Source: Tetrapyrgos nigripes
Taxonomy: Eukaryota > Basidiomycota > Agaricomycetes > Agaricales > Campanellaceae
Reading direction: 5' to 3'
Assembly: GCA_013368315.1 (NCBI GenBank)
Contig: JAACJM010000004.1
Span: 1,116,001 to 1,180,000, forward strand
DNA: 64,000 bases
Part shown: piece by piece, positions 1-13,749 of the stretch
Layout: the number at the start of each line of letters is the position of its first letter
Position numbering within the stretch: position 1 is the stretch's first letter
Made by a program: the position numbers and the translations under genes
The notes under the pieces: generated by a model
The model's database searches: none
Told to the model about the DNA's origin: nothing
What the model saw: only the letters and a program-made list of their open reading frames with translations

Positions 1-718
1 CGTCGTCATCGTCGTCATCGCCTTCCATTGTACGGGAGCTGGTGCTGGAGGTTGAATATTCACCACCGTTATTGGCATAGGGTAGATTGAGAGGCGGGAG
101 TTGGTTTATAGGGAAGCGAGAACCGGAAGGAAATGCCTCTCCTCGACCATTGGTAGCAAACTGAGAGTCTTGGGCGGCAGACAGATGGCCGTCCGGGTAA
201 GGAGGTTGAAGACTGCCTTCTGCAGACTGTTGTGATTTGAGCTTAGCGGTGTTCAGACCTTTCTCGAGACGTCGAAGCATCTTGGATGCTTCAGAAAGCC
301 TTGGGTATGGTCAATGAGGATAAAAGAGTTAATTAAACAAGAGACAAACTTGGAACCAGGCTTTCGGCCTCGACGATGTTTTTCGAAAATACATCTAGAG
401 CAAACATGGTCAGCTAGGCCCGGGTACCTAAAGCAGAGACATACTCGACATTGGCGCGTTTACAGCGTTGGCATTGCTTCTGGCCATCCTCAGCACCAAC
501 GCATTTCATCTACCAACCAAAGTTAGAGCGGAGCTAACAAAGAAGGAAGTAAGATTGACAACCTTTGCAGCACGACAGGTTGTGCAAGCACGAGCACCGC
601 GAACGACAGGGGGCTTTGTAGGGGCGCTGTGCAAAATGAGTACGAAAACAAAGTGAAAGAAGAGGTATACGAACGTGGACTTGATGTCGGACATGGGCTC
701 TCCTGGTTGTACCTCCAT
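1..718 (-). CDS. Zn(II)2Cys6 transcription factor, 5' part (runs off window)
   Basis: Likely a nuclear fungal transcription factor. I assembled five exons on the minus strand: 718-675, 626-563, 509-445, 394-350 and 299-1, separated by four GT-AG introns of about 50 nt, all in phase, giving about 172 residues before the window edge. The assembled protein has a binuclear zinc cluster at about residues 25-55: ACTTCRAAKMKC, then CQRC and a last Cys in VECIF, followed by the basic linker HRRGRKPGSKL and a short helical stretch (SEASKMLRRLEKGL). Cluster, basic linker and helix is the normal order in this family. The downstream part is Ser/Pro/Asn-rich and ends in an Asp run at the edge. The ATG at 718 gives a short N-terminus before the cluster. 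Target genes cannot be told from this part. The family call is secure; the specific regulator is unknown. Confidence 0.88.
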
Positions 719-1523
719 TTTATCAACCGGGTATTTTTTCGACGACGGTGATCAAACAAGGCGCGGTGATGAGCGTAAAGTCCGACGTAGAGGACTCTGA
801 AGACGAGGGGCGGAGAGAGCTGGGAAAGGATGAGGGGAGGAGGGAAAGTCCTTAGGTGAGGGAAGGTGAGAAAGAGAGGAAGGCACAAGGTGGTAGGAAG
901 ATGAAAGCCTAGCTGATGGGTTGAGCTTGAGTTCGGCGACTTAGGCACACGCTTATTTCGGCCATTCCGGTGAAATATACAGTCACCGAGGATTATCCCC
1001 GCCTTGACTACTACTTTGACAGCAAGCAACAATCTTGCTTGCATGTTTACATATCTAGTTATACGACTTTCTTTCATTTAAGCCCACTGAAAGGAGGAAT
1101 GCCATTCTTTTTCAAATCAGAACGGCCGGCAACTGAAAAGATGTGACACGTCACGATCCTTAGCCTAGCCCGAGTTTCCTCGCCGTCTTACTGGTCCTGA
1201 CCCTGGCTCGTCAAAGTGCATCCTGGGGTGCTGTTTTGGAGGCAGACAAGTGGACTGAGGCGGACTATTTCATGTCCGTTTGGTCGTGTTTGGTTGATGA
1301 AAGAATATTCACGTGACGGGCAAACTAGATGGAGGGGCGAGTGCAGTTAGCGGATGGGTACGAGAGCAAAAGTATCTGGTTCTTCATTCCTACCGACACC
1401 ATCATCATGGGCTCACTCGAGTGTGTCGGCATTCCATGTGCGCTACAGCCTGATGGAAAAACTTGCTTTGTCACGTGACTATGGTAAGTATTCTTCTTTC
1501 CATTGCCAACCACTTTTGCAGTC
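719..1523. promoter_or_regulatory. Divergent intergenic region between the zinc-cluster gene and CEF1
   Basis: This 805-bp gap has no convincing gene; its longest open frame (minus strand, 523-1077) overlaps the introns and start of the zinc-cluster gene. It must hold the 5' UTRs and promoters of both flanking genes. Two copies of CACGTGAC (1310-1317 and 1472-1479) lie on the CEF1 side. This is the bHLH/centromere-factor type E-box; its use here is inference. Confidence 0.45.
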
Positions 1524-4437
<2,914 letters not shown>

Positions 4438-4665
4438 TTATTTCTGGTCTAACATACTCGTTTTGTACTTTACATTTGGTTTTCATCAAACCGACAGGGA
4501 CGAACATATGATAATCCCTGCTAATTTGATCAACTTTGTGTGCCTCAAGGCTGGTGTGCGGTGCCTCTGTGTGTCCTGGTTGACACGAGGCAAAAAAAAA
4601 ACTTCGTTGGTCGATAGAATTTTTACTTAGCACAAAGGCTTTCTTTGTTCTGTTCCCTGACCACC

Positions 4666-5572
4666 ATGCCCCCAGTCAACATGCTGGCAAATGCCTCGAC
4701 GACGACCGTCTTCCTCGATGAACCCACCGCCTCTCCTACGTCAAATACCGTTCACGGTGATAACATTCCAGTGGGAGCAATAGCAGGAGGTACGGCAGGT
4801 GGAGTCATATTAGCCCTCATTGTCGTGTGGTTTTGGAAAGTTTGGGGAAAGTCCATCAAACGAACTGAAGCTAAAAAGAAGAATGAGGCTGTAAGTCTAC
4901 CTTTCAACCATCCATCAATCCCTGTTAAAACGCCCACCATAGGACGCTTTACGAACTATGAAACAAAACACCCTGCAAAACACATACAGCAAACCACGCG
5001 CGCGCACACGTTCTTTCAGTCCTCTATTCTGGCCTCCTTCAGAAACGAAAGTAAAGTTCGCCACTCCGAACCAAGGCGAATCGTCGTTCGAGACCAGAAA
5101 AGTATCGCCAGATACTTTCTTGACCCGCCAGGTCCTTCTCAAACCATCAAGACCAAAGCCTCTACGCCCTCTGGATCCCCCAAGTGAACCCAAGCCGACT
5201 CTTCCCGTGACTGCACCAGCCACTGTTCCGGGAAAACTCAAGCTTCCTCCACCAGTCAAACTTCCCCACAAGCCCTCGGCGACGACTATTAGTTCGGCAT
5301 CCGTGTACTCCGCTGAGAGTGGTGAAGATTACCGGAGGTCGAAACCATCTACTTTCCACTCGATCGTGGCCGCACTGGGAAACTTTAGTAGTGATGCTGT
5401 CCAAAATGCTACCAGGACCTCACAAATCGGGAACCGATTGTCCGTGGCCTCAAATTGGTCGTTCTTCTCGAGGGGTACCCGGGGAACGCAGAACCGGCTC
5501 TCTCAGGCTACATCGGCTTCGGCTTATTCCCAGTCGGACGCACAGTCTAGTGTGGTAGGAGTTGCGTATTGA
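4666..5572 (+). CDS. Small single-pass membrane protein, function unknown
   Basis: Two exons (4666-4890 and 4943-5572) around one GT-AG intron give 284 residues. I chose the ATG at 4666 because of its CACC context; an in-frame ATG at 4645 would add seven residues. The N-terminal 35 residues are Thr/Ser-rich, with the NAST glycosylation signal. A Gly/Ala-rich membrane helix follows (about residues 39-62, GGTAGGVILALIVVWFWKVW) and then a basic stop-transfer (KSIKRTEAKKK). This predicts a short outer domain and a Pro/Ser-rich cytosolic tail of about 210 residues with many SxxS sites. The layout resembles fungal Mid2/Wsc-like wall-sensor architecture, but no cysteine-rich sensor domain is present, so no function is assigned. 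Confidence 0.75.
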
Positions 5573-5773
5573 AGATACAGCGGTTCGGTTAGACTGGTAG
5601 GAGGTGACGCGGTACGTGTTGTGTTGAGGGAAGTTTTCGGTTCGCACAGACATTATGGACACTGGACGACATGACGGACATCATGACTTTATTGATAAAA
5701 TACTTACTTGACTGTATTTGGATTTGGCTTTCACGAGGACGTTGTAGGATTAAAGAAGTCTAATTGGAAGGGT

Positions 5774-6480
5774 TTAATGTAGGGTTTTAAAGGATTCCTA
5801 AGATGGCATTGACATCAGGCATGAGCAAAGACTTGACAAAAACATGACGGTACCTGCTCTAATTGTGCGACGGTAGCCTTGAACTTGGTAACCTCTTTCC
5901 AGCAGTCAAGGGTTGTTGTAGGATGAGCCCTGCTAAATACATCAGCAACTCCATGTCCACAATATCCTGAGGCGAAGAAACGCACTTGTAGCACGAGAGT
6001 AACGCTTCCTGAGACTGCTTGATTCCGGGGAAACTGCTGAGATCCTTACGAGCCTGGAAACGCTCAATCTTGGAACGAATTTCCTCTAGATCTCCAAACA
6101 ACGCAGCACTGCTCTTCACAGTCCCAGCACCAGCTTCCCCAGACACTGCGTCACCAGCCATAGCCTTTTCTCGATCCAGGTTCTCCTTCTCCAGAGCGGC
6201 TTGAATGGCCTTCTGTACCTCCTCCTCTTCTTTCCGCAGTTGCTTTACTTCATTTTGTATTTTAGAGCGAATGTGTACGTCGATGGTAGCCTGCCGTTCT
6301 GGAGTGGGTGCCGAAGATGATGATGCCTGACTGCTCAGCTGGTCGACGACTTCCGGGGAGAACTGCACGACGCTCAGACTAGATTCGAGAAGAATACGAG
6401 AAAATACGCACCTGAATGGGTTGGTCAAATCGAAAAACCTTTTCATCCAGTTGCTCTGTCCTTGACTGAGAGGCTCCCAT
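5774..6480 (-). CDS. MIC19: MICOS complex subunit Mic19 (CHCH-type)
   Basis: Peripheral inner-membrane protein that links Mic60 in the MICOS complex at mitochondrial crista junctions. Four exons (6480-6412, 6362-5986, 5929-5854, 5797-5774) give 181 residues, normal for Mic19. It begins MGASQS, an N-myristoylation-type start as in animal CHCHD3, followed by the family block KVFRFDQP and then SPEVVDQL. A long charged coiled coil fills about residues 55-140 (RKEEEEVQKAIQAALEKE). The C-terminus carries the reduced CHCH motif with paired cysteines ten residues apart (SCYKAHPTTTLDCW). The last 24-nt exon is inferred: without that splice the frame reads on to a different tail of about 12 residues. 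Family call strong; last exon moderate. Confidence 0.88.
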
Positions 6481-6790
6481 TAAGAGGTTGAAAATGTGTC
6501 ACACGTGGAGACGCGTCGATTTCCAAATCCCGACATTTTCCTATGCTCATCACGAGTGCACTTTTGTGAACAAATTTTCCATTCACGACAATCAGAGCAT
6601 AACTTGGAAAGAGAGGAGGTATTTAGATGTACACAGCAATTCCGATATACGAACAGGGAAGTAGCCAAAACGAATTCGAACTCGAACCAGAGACACAGGA
6701 AAAAGGCATTAAAGATGAGAGTCATTTACTTCCAGACTAAAATCCATCCACGAAAAACGAAAAGAAAAAAAAAGATACGTAGTGTAATCA
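6481..6790. other. Short intergenic stretch, no gene seen
   Basis: This lies between the Mic19 start and the GH13 stop. It must hold the Mic19 promoter and the 3' end of the GH13 gene. It is A-rich around 6750-6775. I see no conserved coding sequence or repeat. Confidence 0.5.
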
Positions 6791-8773
6791 TCACCAAATC
6801 GTGAACCAAAGCATACTAACAACTGCAGCGACTCCGTGCCATCGTGACATCAAAATCGAGTCGGCGTCATTAGAGCTGGAATCATCTTTCCCGAGCCCCT
6901 GCGACGTGACCACCTGTCCGTTGCACAAATCTGACTGATCTAGTAGAGTGCTCAGGACGAGGACGTGAGGTTGCCCTCCGAGTGTATACTCTGTGTCGAC
7001 GAAACCTTGAGCGCCGACGACCCATTGATTGCAAGTGAAGATATCTGTCAAAGCGGTGTTGGGGTCATAGGGAGAGGCTACCGCGATATGAGTATCGTTC
7101 TGGGGCTACAGAAGAAGTGCGTTAAGTTGTGGCTTGTCCATGGAACACGTGAAAGAGGACTTACGGGAGATCCAATGTTAGTCAGGATACTGAGGACATC
7201 GCCCTTCTGGAACGCGATCCCATATTGACTGGACGTCAAGACTTGCGCCTCTGCAGTAGCCCATTCAGTCTTGTTGACGAGGAAGTTGCGCAAGCCGTTC
7301 AGTTTCGTCATGATCTCGGTTGCTCTGTTAGGTTGGTAGCCTTCCGTCCAAAGTGGTTCACGATTTTTCTGCACATTCAGTCGTCAGCAAAAAGGACAGA
7401 AAGAAGACGAGGATGCATACAGGGTCTCCAGCTCCTCTGAAACCGAATTCTTGACCATAGTAAACGATCGGAATACCATCATACATAAAGGTGAACGACA
7501 TGGCATTGCTGAGACGGAAGAAAAAAGGTTAAGTACTTCCGAGGGAAAATAGGATAAACACGTACTACATGGACTGAGGATCGACGCTTTGCGACGCCCA
7601 CCGAGGAAGATCCTGGTTCTCCAAGAAGTTACCAAGAAGAGTGGTGTCTTTGAACATCTGTTTGCTTTGGGTCAAGGTATCTGTGAGAGCTGTAATGTTT
7701 CCTGATCCAGGAATCTTGAAGCCTTCAGTCAGAGCAGTGTAGAGGGGGAAATTGAGGACCGAGTCCAGAGGCCCTTGCCACTGGGCGACATCTCCTACGT
7801 TGCTACCGCCAAAGACCTCTCCGATACAGAACAAACCGGCAGCGCCGCAGAAAGTTGGCCAGAATTCCTTATTGACGTGTTTAGCAGCATCGATACGAAG
7901 GCCGTCAATTTCGTACTCGTCAACGAAGTCTTTGATCCAAGAAGCGTATCCACTTATTACAGCTTGTTTAGTGGTGTCCAGGTCAGGTAATGTGACGTTG
8001 GTGTCTCCTAGCCAGCAGTTCTGTTCGGAGTTGGGATCACCCCATTGAATTGGGCAGTACGGATGATAGAGGGACTGTGGGGTAATTTACGTGAGCTTAA
8101 ACCCGCGAGCGTTGAGTGACAGGAACTGACAGCGTCTTTGAACAAGTACTTGGAGTAGTCCGGAGTAGTGGTCGTCGCCATTACATTATTAACCACAACG
8201 TCGACCATGATGTACCTGAGCAATAGATTCAGCAAAAGCGACGACTTGGTAAAGGCCGATTGAGCCTACATGTCACGTTTGTGCACTTCTGCGACCAACG
8301 CCTTGAGGTCGTCAGAAGTACCAAACTTGTTATTGAGCTTGGTCGCATCTTGGATCCAGTAACCATGGTAAGGGTCGCCGTAGGCTGTACGTGGACCTTG
8401 GTAGTTCTGCTGGACGGGGGAAATCCAGATGGCGGTAAAACCCATGTTCTGAACATAGTCGAGATTCTCGCGAATGCTGAAGAAGAAAAAACTGAGGATA
8501 TGGAGAACAGAGTCGTGAGGAGTACGAACGTGTTCCATGTACCTCCACACCATGTCTGTGCGTCAACATCGCATTTATCAGTCGGGGCCCCAGCGGGCAG
8601 AGCGAAACGGTCGGTGATAATTCTGAAGGACGCTTTGAGTAAGGATTGACAAAACAAACGACATACACGCACTGGTATATGCTCCGGGATCGCCATTGCT
8701 CAGCAGAGGCGGCGTGAACGCTGGGAAGAACGAAAGAAGCGGCGACGAGGGAACAGAGAATGGGCAAGGACAT
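6791..8773 (-). CDS. GPI-anchored GH13 alpha-amylase / alpha-glucanotransferase-like enzyme
   Basis: Secreted, wall- or membrane-attached enzyme acting on alpha-1,4-glucan. Eight exons (8773-8673, 8622-8530, 8476-8270, 8215-8131, 8074-7566, 7508-7421, 7368-7165, 7105-6791) give 533 residues. There is a signal peptide (about 1-21), the family start WRSRSIYQ, nucleophile Asp224 in GLRIDAAKH, acid/base Glu248 in GEVFGG and stabilising Asp317 in FLENQD. Two normally invariant histidines are replaced: Asn144 in DVVVNN (region I) and Gln316 in region IV. The C-terminus has a Ser/Asn/Asp-rich segment and a hydrophobic tail ending at the stop, a GPI-attachment signal. Aspergillus GPI-anchored AgtA-type glucanotransferases are, as I recall, also changed at these two histidines, so transfer in wall alpha-glucan metabolism is at least as likely as starch hydrolysis. 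It is divergent from the sugar transporter. Confidence 0.92.
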
Positions 8774-9197
8774 TGGAAAAAACGAGAGTTGATATAAAGA
8801 GCGGAAGGGAGTAAGGAGGGTATTAGAGCTTGGATTTCAAGCCCAAAGATGGTTGAGGTCCAGGAAAACTTGCAGTCTTAATTGAATAAAAAAAAGCTCG
8901 CATCTGCATCTGATCACCTGCTGTTTCAAACGGGCACATCAATCACGCGTAATCGTTGCGGTTATTCGCTTGCCAGTGATACAGCAAAGCAGAGATTAGC
9001 AGCGACTAGAGCGAAGGCGACCATGGTGGTGGCGGCGGAATAAGAGATTTTAAATTCACAGCATAGCACTCCAATTTGGGAATTTCATCAAAGCGTTGTG
9101 GAGTACTTAAGTCCTTGGGAAGTCTGTCAAGTGTGCACTGGATTATATAACTAACTTCGTCGAATAGGCGCCCGGCAGTTTAGCGACAACCATTTCC
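8774..9197. promoter_or_regulatory. Shared divergent promoter of the GH13 enzyme and the sugar transporter
   Basis: This 424-bp gap separates two divergent start codons. On the GH13 side a TATA-like TTTATATC (minus strand, 8796-8803) lies about 25-30 bp from the ATG. On the transporter side TATATAA lies near 9145, about 50 bp from its ATG. I found no certain CreA/Mig1 or activator site by eye. Confidence 0.5.
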
Positions 9198-10886
9198 ATG
9201 GCTTTCTTGTTCACCACATACGGTTGGCTCACAATCATTTGGGTGCTCATAATACCGTTTCAGTATGGCTATCACATCAGCGTTCTCAATCAACTTCATT
9301 CCGCTATCCAATGCAGCGATGTATCAACAAGTGACCTGCCAAGCTGCTTTCCAATGGACAAACTTACCTTTTCTGCGATCACAAGTGTTTTCAACCTTGG
9401 TGGACTTCTAGGAAGTGCTGTCGCAAATATCTTCATGGAAAAATATGGTAGACGGGGTTCAGCCAGACTTAGTGCCGCCTTTGTCGCACTTGGCTGCGCA
9501 TTTATGGGTCTCAGTACGGTTGTCTTCTCACTGGGCTTTGGAAGGTATACCTTTATATCACGAACCCATGTCGCTCGCCGTTAATTGGTCCCTTAGGTTT
9601 CTCGTCGGAATTGGGTCGGGCATAGGCATATGCTTGGGTCCTATATATGTATCGGAACTATCACCAAGGCAGATTAGCGGCTCCGTTGGTGTCTTTACTC
9701 AACTCGGTATCGTCCTCGGTATTTTCTTCACACAACTCCTCGGAATCTTCTTTTCAACCCCCAAGTCATGGAGGATTGTTCTCTTTTTCTCCTTCGTCCT
9801 CAGCGCCCTCCAATTCCTCACGAGTTCGGCCATCGTAGAGAGCCCTCGTTACCTTCGTAGCAAGTTTGGGCAAGCATCACAGGAAGCCAAAGAAGCTGAA
9901 AGAAAGATTTGGACGACGACGACAACTGATGACGATGGTATGAACTTGTCGCTCGGACCGCCTTAACCTCACAGCTTTCATTAGATCGGTCCTCTTCTCC
10001 TCTCCTACCTGAGCATGATCCCGAGGCCCATCCCCCTGTCCCCACTTCACACTCGCAATCACCTCTTTCCATACCCCAAGTGCTCTTCAGAATGCCTCCA
10101 GAGGTACGAAGACCTTTACTGATCATCTCGTGTGCCATGCTTGGACAACAGATTTCTGGTACGCAATCCAATCATTGTTCTCTAGACAATTTCTCAGACC
10201 ATCGCAGGCATAAACGCGGTCCTCTACTACTCAAATGACATCCTATCCGGATCCCTTCCCGAGCTCGGAAAATACGTTAGTCTGGGTATCACCGTTCTAA
10301 ACGTGATAATGAGTCGAGTCTTTTCCTGTTTGCTGGCGTAAATATCTCTGACCAGGTTGTTTGACTTAGCCTTCCCTCCAATCATCCTCATTGAGGTAGG
10401 TTTACATCCGTACTTCCTGCATCTCTCATAGACCAACAATTCCCATTCAGAAATTGGGCCGTAAACGCCTGTTGACTTTATCGGTCCTCGGCGCACTGGT
10501 TTCCCTCGTCATGGTCGGTTTCGGTCTGAACAATGCCTGGACGACAGTATCGAGTGTCTTCATCCTCACCTTTGTCATGTCCTTCGCTATGGGACTGGGA
10601 CCTGTACCCTTTGTCATGATACCGGAAGTGTCGCCTACCTTTGTGAGTGCACTCTAGTTGAAGGGTTTGAACTAAACCTAACTCGTTACTCTAGGCTGTG
10701 TCCGCATTATCATCCATTGCTCTGACTCTCAACTGGTTGACCAACTTTGGTGTCAGCCTTCTCTTCCTTCCGTTACAGCAAATTTTATCAGGCGGCAATC
10801 CAAGTCATTCAGGTAGAATCTTTTGGCTGTTTGCAGCCATTCTCGCGCTGGTTATGGGTATTTTAAGCAACACATGGAAAGTTTAA
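9198..10886 (+). CDS. MFS sugar-porter-family transporter
   Basis: Proton-coupled or facilitative sugar transporter with 12 expected membrane helices. Seven exons (9198-9544, 9597-9937, 9985-10158, 10208-10312, 10370-10395, 10451-10642, 10695-10886) give 458 residues in phase. Sugar-porter landmarks are in order: PFQYGYHISVLNQ in helix 1, EKYGRRGSA after helix 2, the pair VESPRYL before the central loop, QQISGINAVLYYS in helix 7, LIEKLGRKR after helix 8, and the PVPFVMIPEVSP helix-10 motif. The central cytosolic loop (about residues 225-265) is Ser/Pro/His-rich. Exon 5 is only 26 nt; skipping 15 nt to the acceptor at 10369 restores the family block MTFPPI. The general shape resembles the yeast vacuolar YBR241C/Vps73 branch more than the HXT branch, so plasma-membrane location is not certain. 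Confidence 0.9.
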
Positions 10887-11418
10887 TACTGTATCGTAGG
10901 TTTATTCATGACATCCAAGCAGATGATCCAAATACGTGCGCAACAATGCGGGAGTCAGATGCCGTTCTTCATTGTACCATGCCCAAGTGATGTGCTGAGT
11001 GACATGCTGACTAATAACCGACGCCGGGCCGACGGGGCGGCAAAGCCCACTACGAGCTGCGCCGGTATAGACATATAGATATTAGTATGTACACTACCGC
11101 AGAGAACGGTTGAAGAAGATATCATCATTATCACGGTATGTAAACAATACATGTGTACTTAGACAAAGAGAAGAAAGGCTAGAACCAAAGAATGACAGGC
11201 AGCAGAAGACACTCACAGAGGGGTCATCATTTCCTGAAGCTCCAATGCCTGACTGGGTGCAGCCCATAAGGCATTGGGAAACAAGTTCAGGGCCACAAGG
11301 AGACCAAACAGGATTTGATTGACGGGAAGAAGATGCAATAGGTATAGCAGACACAAGTTCCAAATGACGAGGTATATGTTCATGGTTCACATTTAACATG
11401 GCAGTTACACTGGAGGAC
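10887..11418. other. Intergenic, no gene recognised
   Basis: Contains the 3' end of the transporter gene and then sequence up to the first solo LTR. Open frames here are short and unlike anything I recognise. A small GC-rich patch sits near 11020-11065. Confidence 0.4.
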
Positions 11419-12064
11419 TGTAAACTACATGCCATTCCACGTTCTTTCCATGCCTTTCCAATCCTTTTCCTTTTTACTCCTATTCATGTTCAAGATGTGT
11501 TCCCTTCATTTCTGATTCATATCTGAGCCTCCACAAATCTGTTTAGACTTCATTTGCCACTGGCTCCAACCTGGGAACCAGTGTGCAATTCTGGATCCTA
11601 ACTGGACATCTCATATTCATATTTCCCACATTTCCACTTCATATCCAGTAGCACCATGTGCTCCCCTTCCTTTTCCTTTCCTAAAGGGTTTTTACATGAT
11701 GATAACAAATTTAGCGTTTCCAGTAGTTTCCATTTCATTTCTGATAGTTCCCTATCTCTTTCCATACACTTCCAATGTAGTACTTAAGCTAGCAACTTTG
11801 TAGTAGATAGCTTAAGTCTAAAATTGATTTAGCTGGTCTCTCATTGTTGCCGATCAATTCCGTTAGACAACTAGTGAGGTGGTACTAATAGTGCCATTAA
11901 CTTTCTGTCTCGACTTCCTGGTTGTTCCGACTGGATCCTCTCTTCTCCTGTCTATTCTCTTCCTGTCTGGTTCTGTCCAGATTCATCCTCGTTCCACTCC
12001 TTCCCATAGACCTCTCCCTGGGTCCATAGTGTTTCCTAGCACTAGGATCTGCCTGGACTTAACA
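11419..12064 (+). mobile_element. Solo LTR (hairpin LTR family), TSD AGGAC
   Basis: A 646-bp LTR starting TGTAAACTACATGCC and ending CTGGACTTAACA, flanked on both sides by AGGAC (11414-11418 and 12065-12069). The exact 5-bp target duplication shows an LTR element inserted here and later lost its interior by LTR-LTR recombination. It contains the family hairpin ACTTAAGCTA...TAGCTTAAGT at 11782-11817. Confidence 0.9.
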
Positions 12065-12086
12065 AGGACACATCATGGGGATGGAT

Positions 12087-12235
12087 AGACATGGCAGGTA
12101 TGCTGGAAGACACATCACGAAGATAGTCAGACATGGCAGGTATGCTGGAAGACACATACAAAGATAGTCAGACATGGCAGGTATGCTGGAAGACACATTG
12201 CAAAGATGGTCAGACACAGCAGGTGTGCCAGAGGT
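12087..12235 (+). repeat. Tandem repeat, 41-42 bp unit, about 3.5 copies
   Basis: Units start AGACATGGCAGG at 12087, 12129 and 12170, with a diverged partial unit from 12212. The array sits just outside the solo LTR. Confidence 0.85.
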
Positions 12236-12714
12236 CGCCTCAGCACCACCTGGGTGGGGAGTATATGATCCTACTGTCAAAATGTCAGAGATGTTGCTGG
12301 TTATTGTGAGGATAGATATGCTTACCAATTGGATTGAGAGCATAGCTTGGTGGAAATGTGACAGGATTATCATAGATGCATAACTTGCATGCTGCTGTTG
12401 CCACTGGTGGTATAGTGGCAACAGCAGCACGTCAACCAAGTTGGGCAAGTTGGGCTGAATGCACACCTCTCAGAGATCAGAGCCGAAGATGACTGAGACA
12501 TTACTTGGACAATCTTGGGCAACATGAAAGGAGAGGACAGTTGTGCAGCTGATAGGTACATTTGAAAAGGTGACTGGTGCCCAGAGTGAGGTTGCATAAG
12601 GATAGCCCAATTGGCGAGCGATGGAAACGGAAACCATGGAGGTTGACAGATTAAAGTCGCAAGAATGATGATGGAGTGGAATTCCTCTGATGGTGATGCA
12701 CCTGATGCTGCAAT
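12236..12714. other. Repeat-region spacer, no gene recognised
   Basis: Only short open frames without recognisable domains. The frame on the minus strand across 12059-12466 is mostly produced by the tandem repeat. Confidence 0.4.
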
Positions 12715-13749
12715 ACTTTTTAAAAAGTTCCCCTTTTCTTAATGTCTTGGCAATTCAGAATTTTAACCACATATTCATGTTTAGGACACTGAATAACATC
12801 TATTTACCTACTCACACAAATTTATAAACTAGATGTATGCAGGTCCCACAGATACCTTTGTTTAAGGGTACATATTGAATAGCACTACAGCCACTGTAAA
12901 TAGGGGTTATCAAAATGGAAATTCGGATTTAGGGACCCAAAATACCCAAGCACAAATATTTACACATATATCCAATGGTATATTATGCAGTGTCCATGGC
13001 CATTTCAAATTTTGCTATTTCTGGACAGTATTTTGGGCATAGCACTCCAACACCTGAGTATCTAATAGAATGGGCTATATTCCCATATTTGGAAAGTGTT
13101 AATGCAGTATCATACTAACCCACATGACAATCAGAGCTGTTTTACCACAATAACCAGTGCCCATCCTGCTCTTTTGCTATATTTGTACAGTATTTTGGCC
13201 ATATCTTGTGAACTGCTCCATATATTGCAAATATAATTTGATATTATGATTTAGCCACCCAGGATGCACTCTCTGATGTGCCTAATTCAATTTTAATTGC
13301 TGGCACTTTTTCTATATATCTGCTTTTGTAAAAGTGATATGCTATACTTTTGCAAAAGTGGTTGTGTAAAAAAGATATGCTATACTTTTGTAAAAGTGAC
13401 CTCCATTAGTCATACCCCTATTACATCATCACAATAAAGGTATGAATATTTTCAGTATTTGTTTCGATTTTTTGAGATTTTTTGCCACATAATGGCTGCT
13501 AAAACCATTATAGGACAAAGGGGAATGGGAAAAAACCAGCCCAACCCACCACACTGTTCTAAAAAGGAGTAGTGACAGCCTGTTACACATTTTTGAGTAT
13601 TTGTCACACTTTTGTGACATATGTTACAGATTTCCAGAGCTTTTGTCCCATTTAGGAAAGCTCTTGGCCACCCTCCGGACCCTGCCAAAAGTTAACATTG
13701 ACTTTTGCAATTGCCAAGACATTAAGAAAAGGGGAACTTTTTAAAAAGT
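12715..13749. mobile_element. Non-autonomous TIR element, 1035 bp
   Basis: Perfect 41-bp terminal inverted repeats at 12715-12755 and 13709-13749. Each outer end is itself the palindrome ACTTTTTAAAAAGT. The interior is AT-rich, with no transposase frame. It contains a partial direct repeat built on GATATGCTATACTTTTG around 13336-13400 and an open frame of about 78 codons on the minus strand (13452-13688) that I do not recognise. I found no clear target duplication, so the superfamily is open. Confidence 0.8.

Noticed and set aside
523..1077. 184-codon minus-strand frame upstream of the zinc-cluster gene
   Set aside because: It overlaps the introns and start of the spliced zinc-cluster gene in another frame and has no domain; it is probably 5' UTR and intron sequence.
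8229..8773. Longer alternative frames over the GH13 5' exons
   Set aside because: They read through GT-AG introns; the spliced frame restores the GH13 family sequence.
12087..12235. CRISPR-like array
   Set aside because: The repeats are contiguous without spacers, and the genome is eukaryotic.
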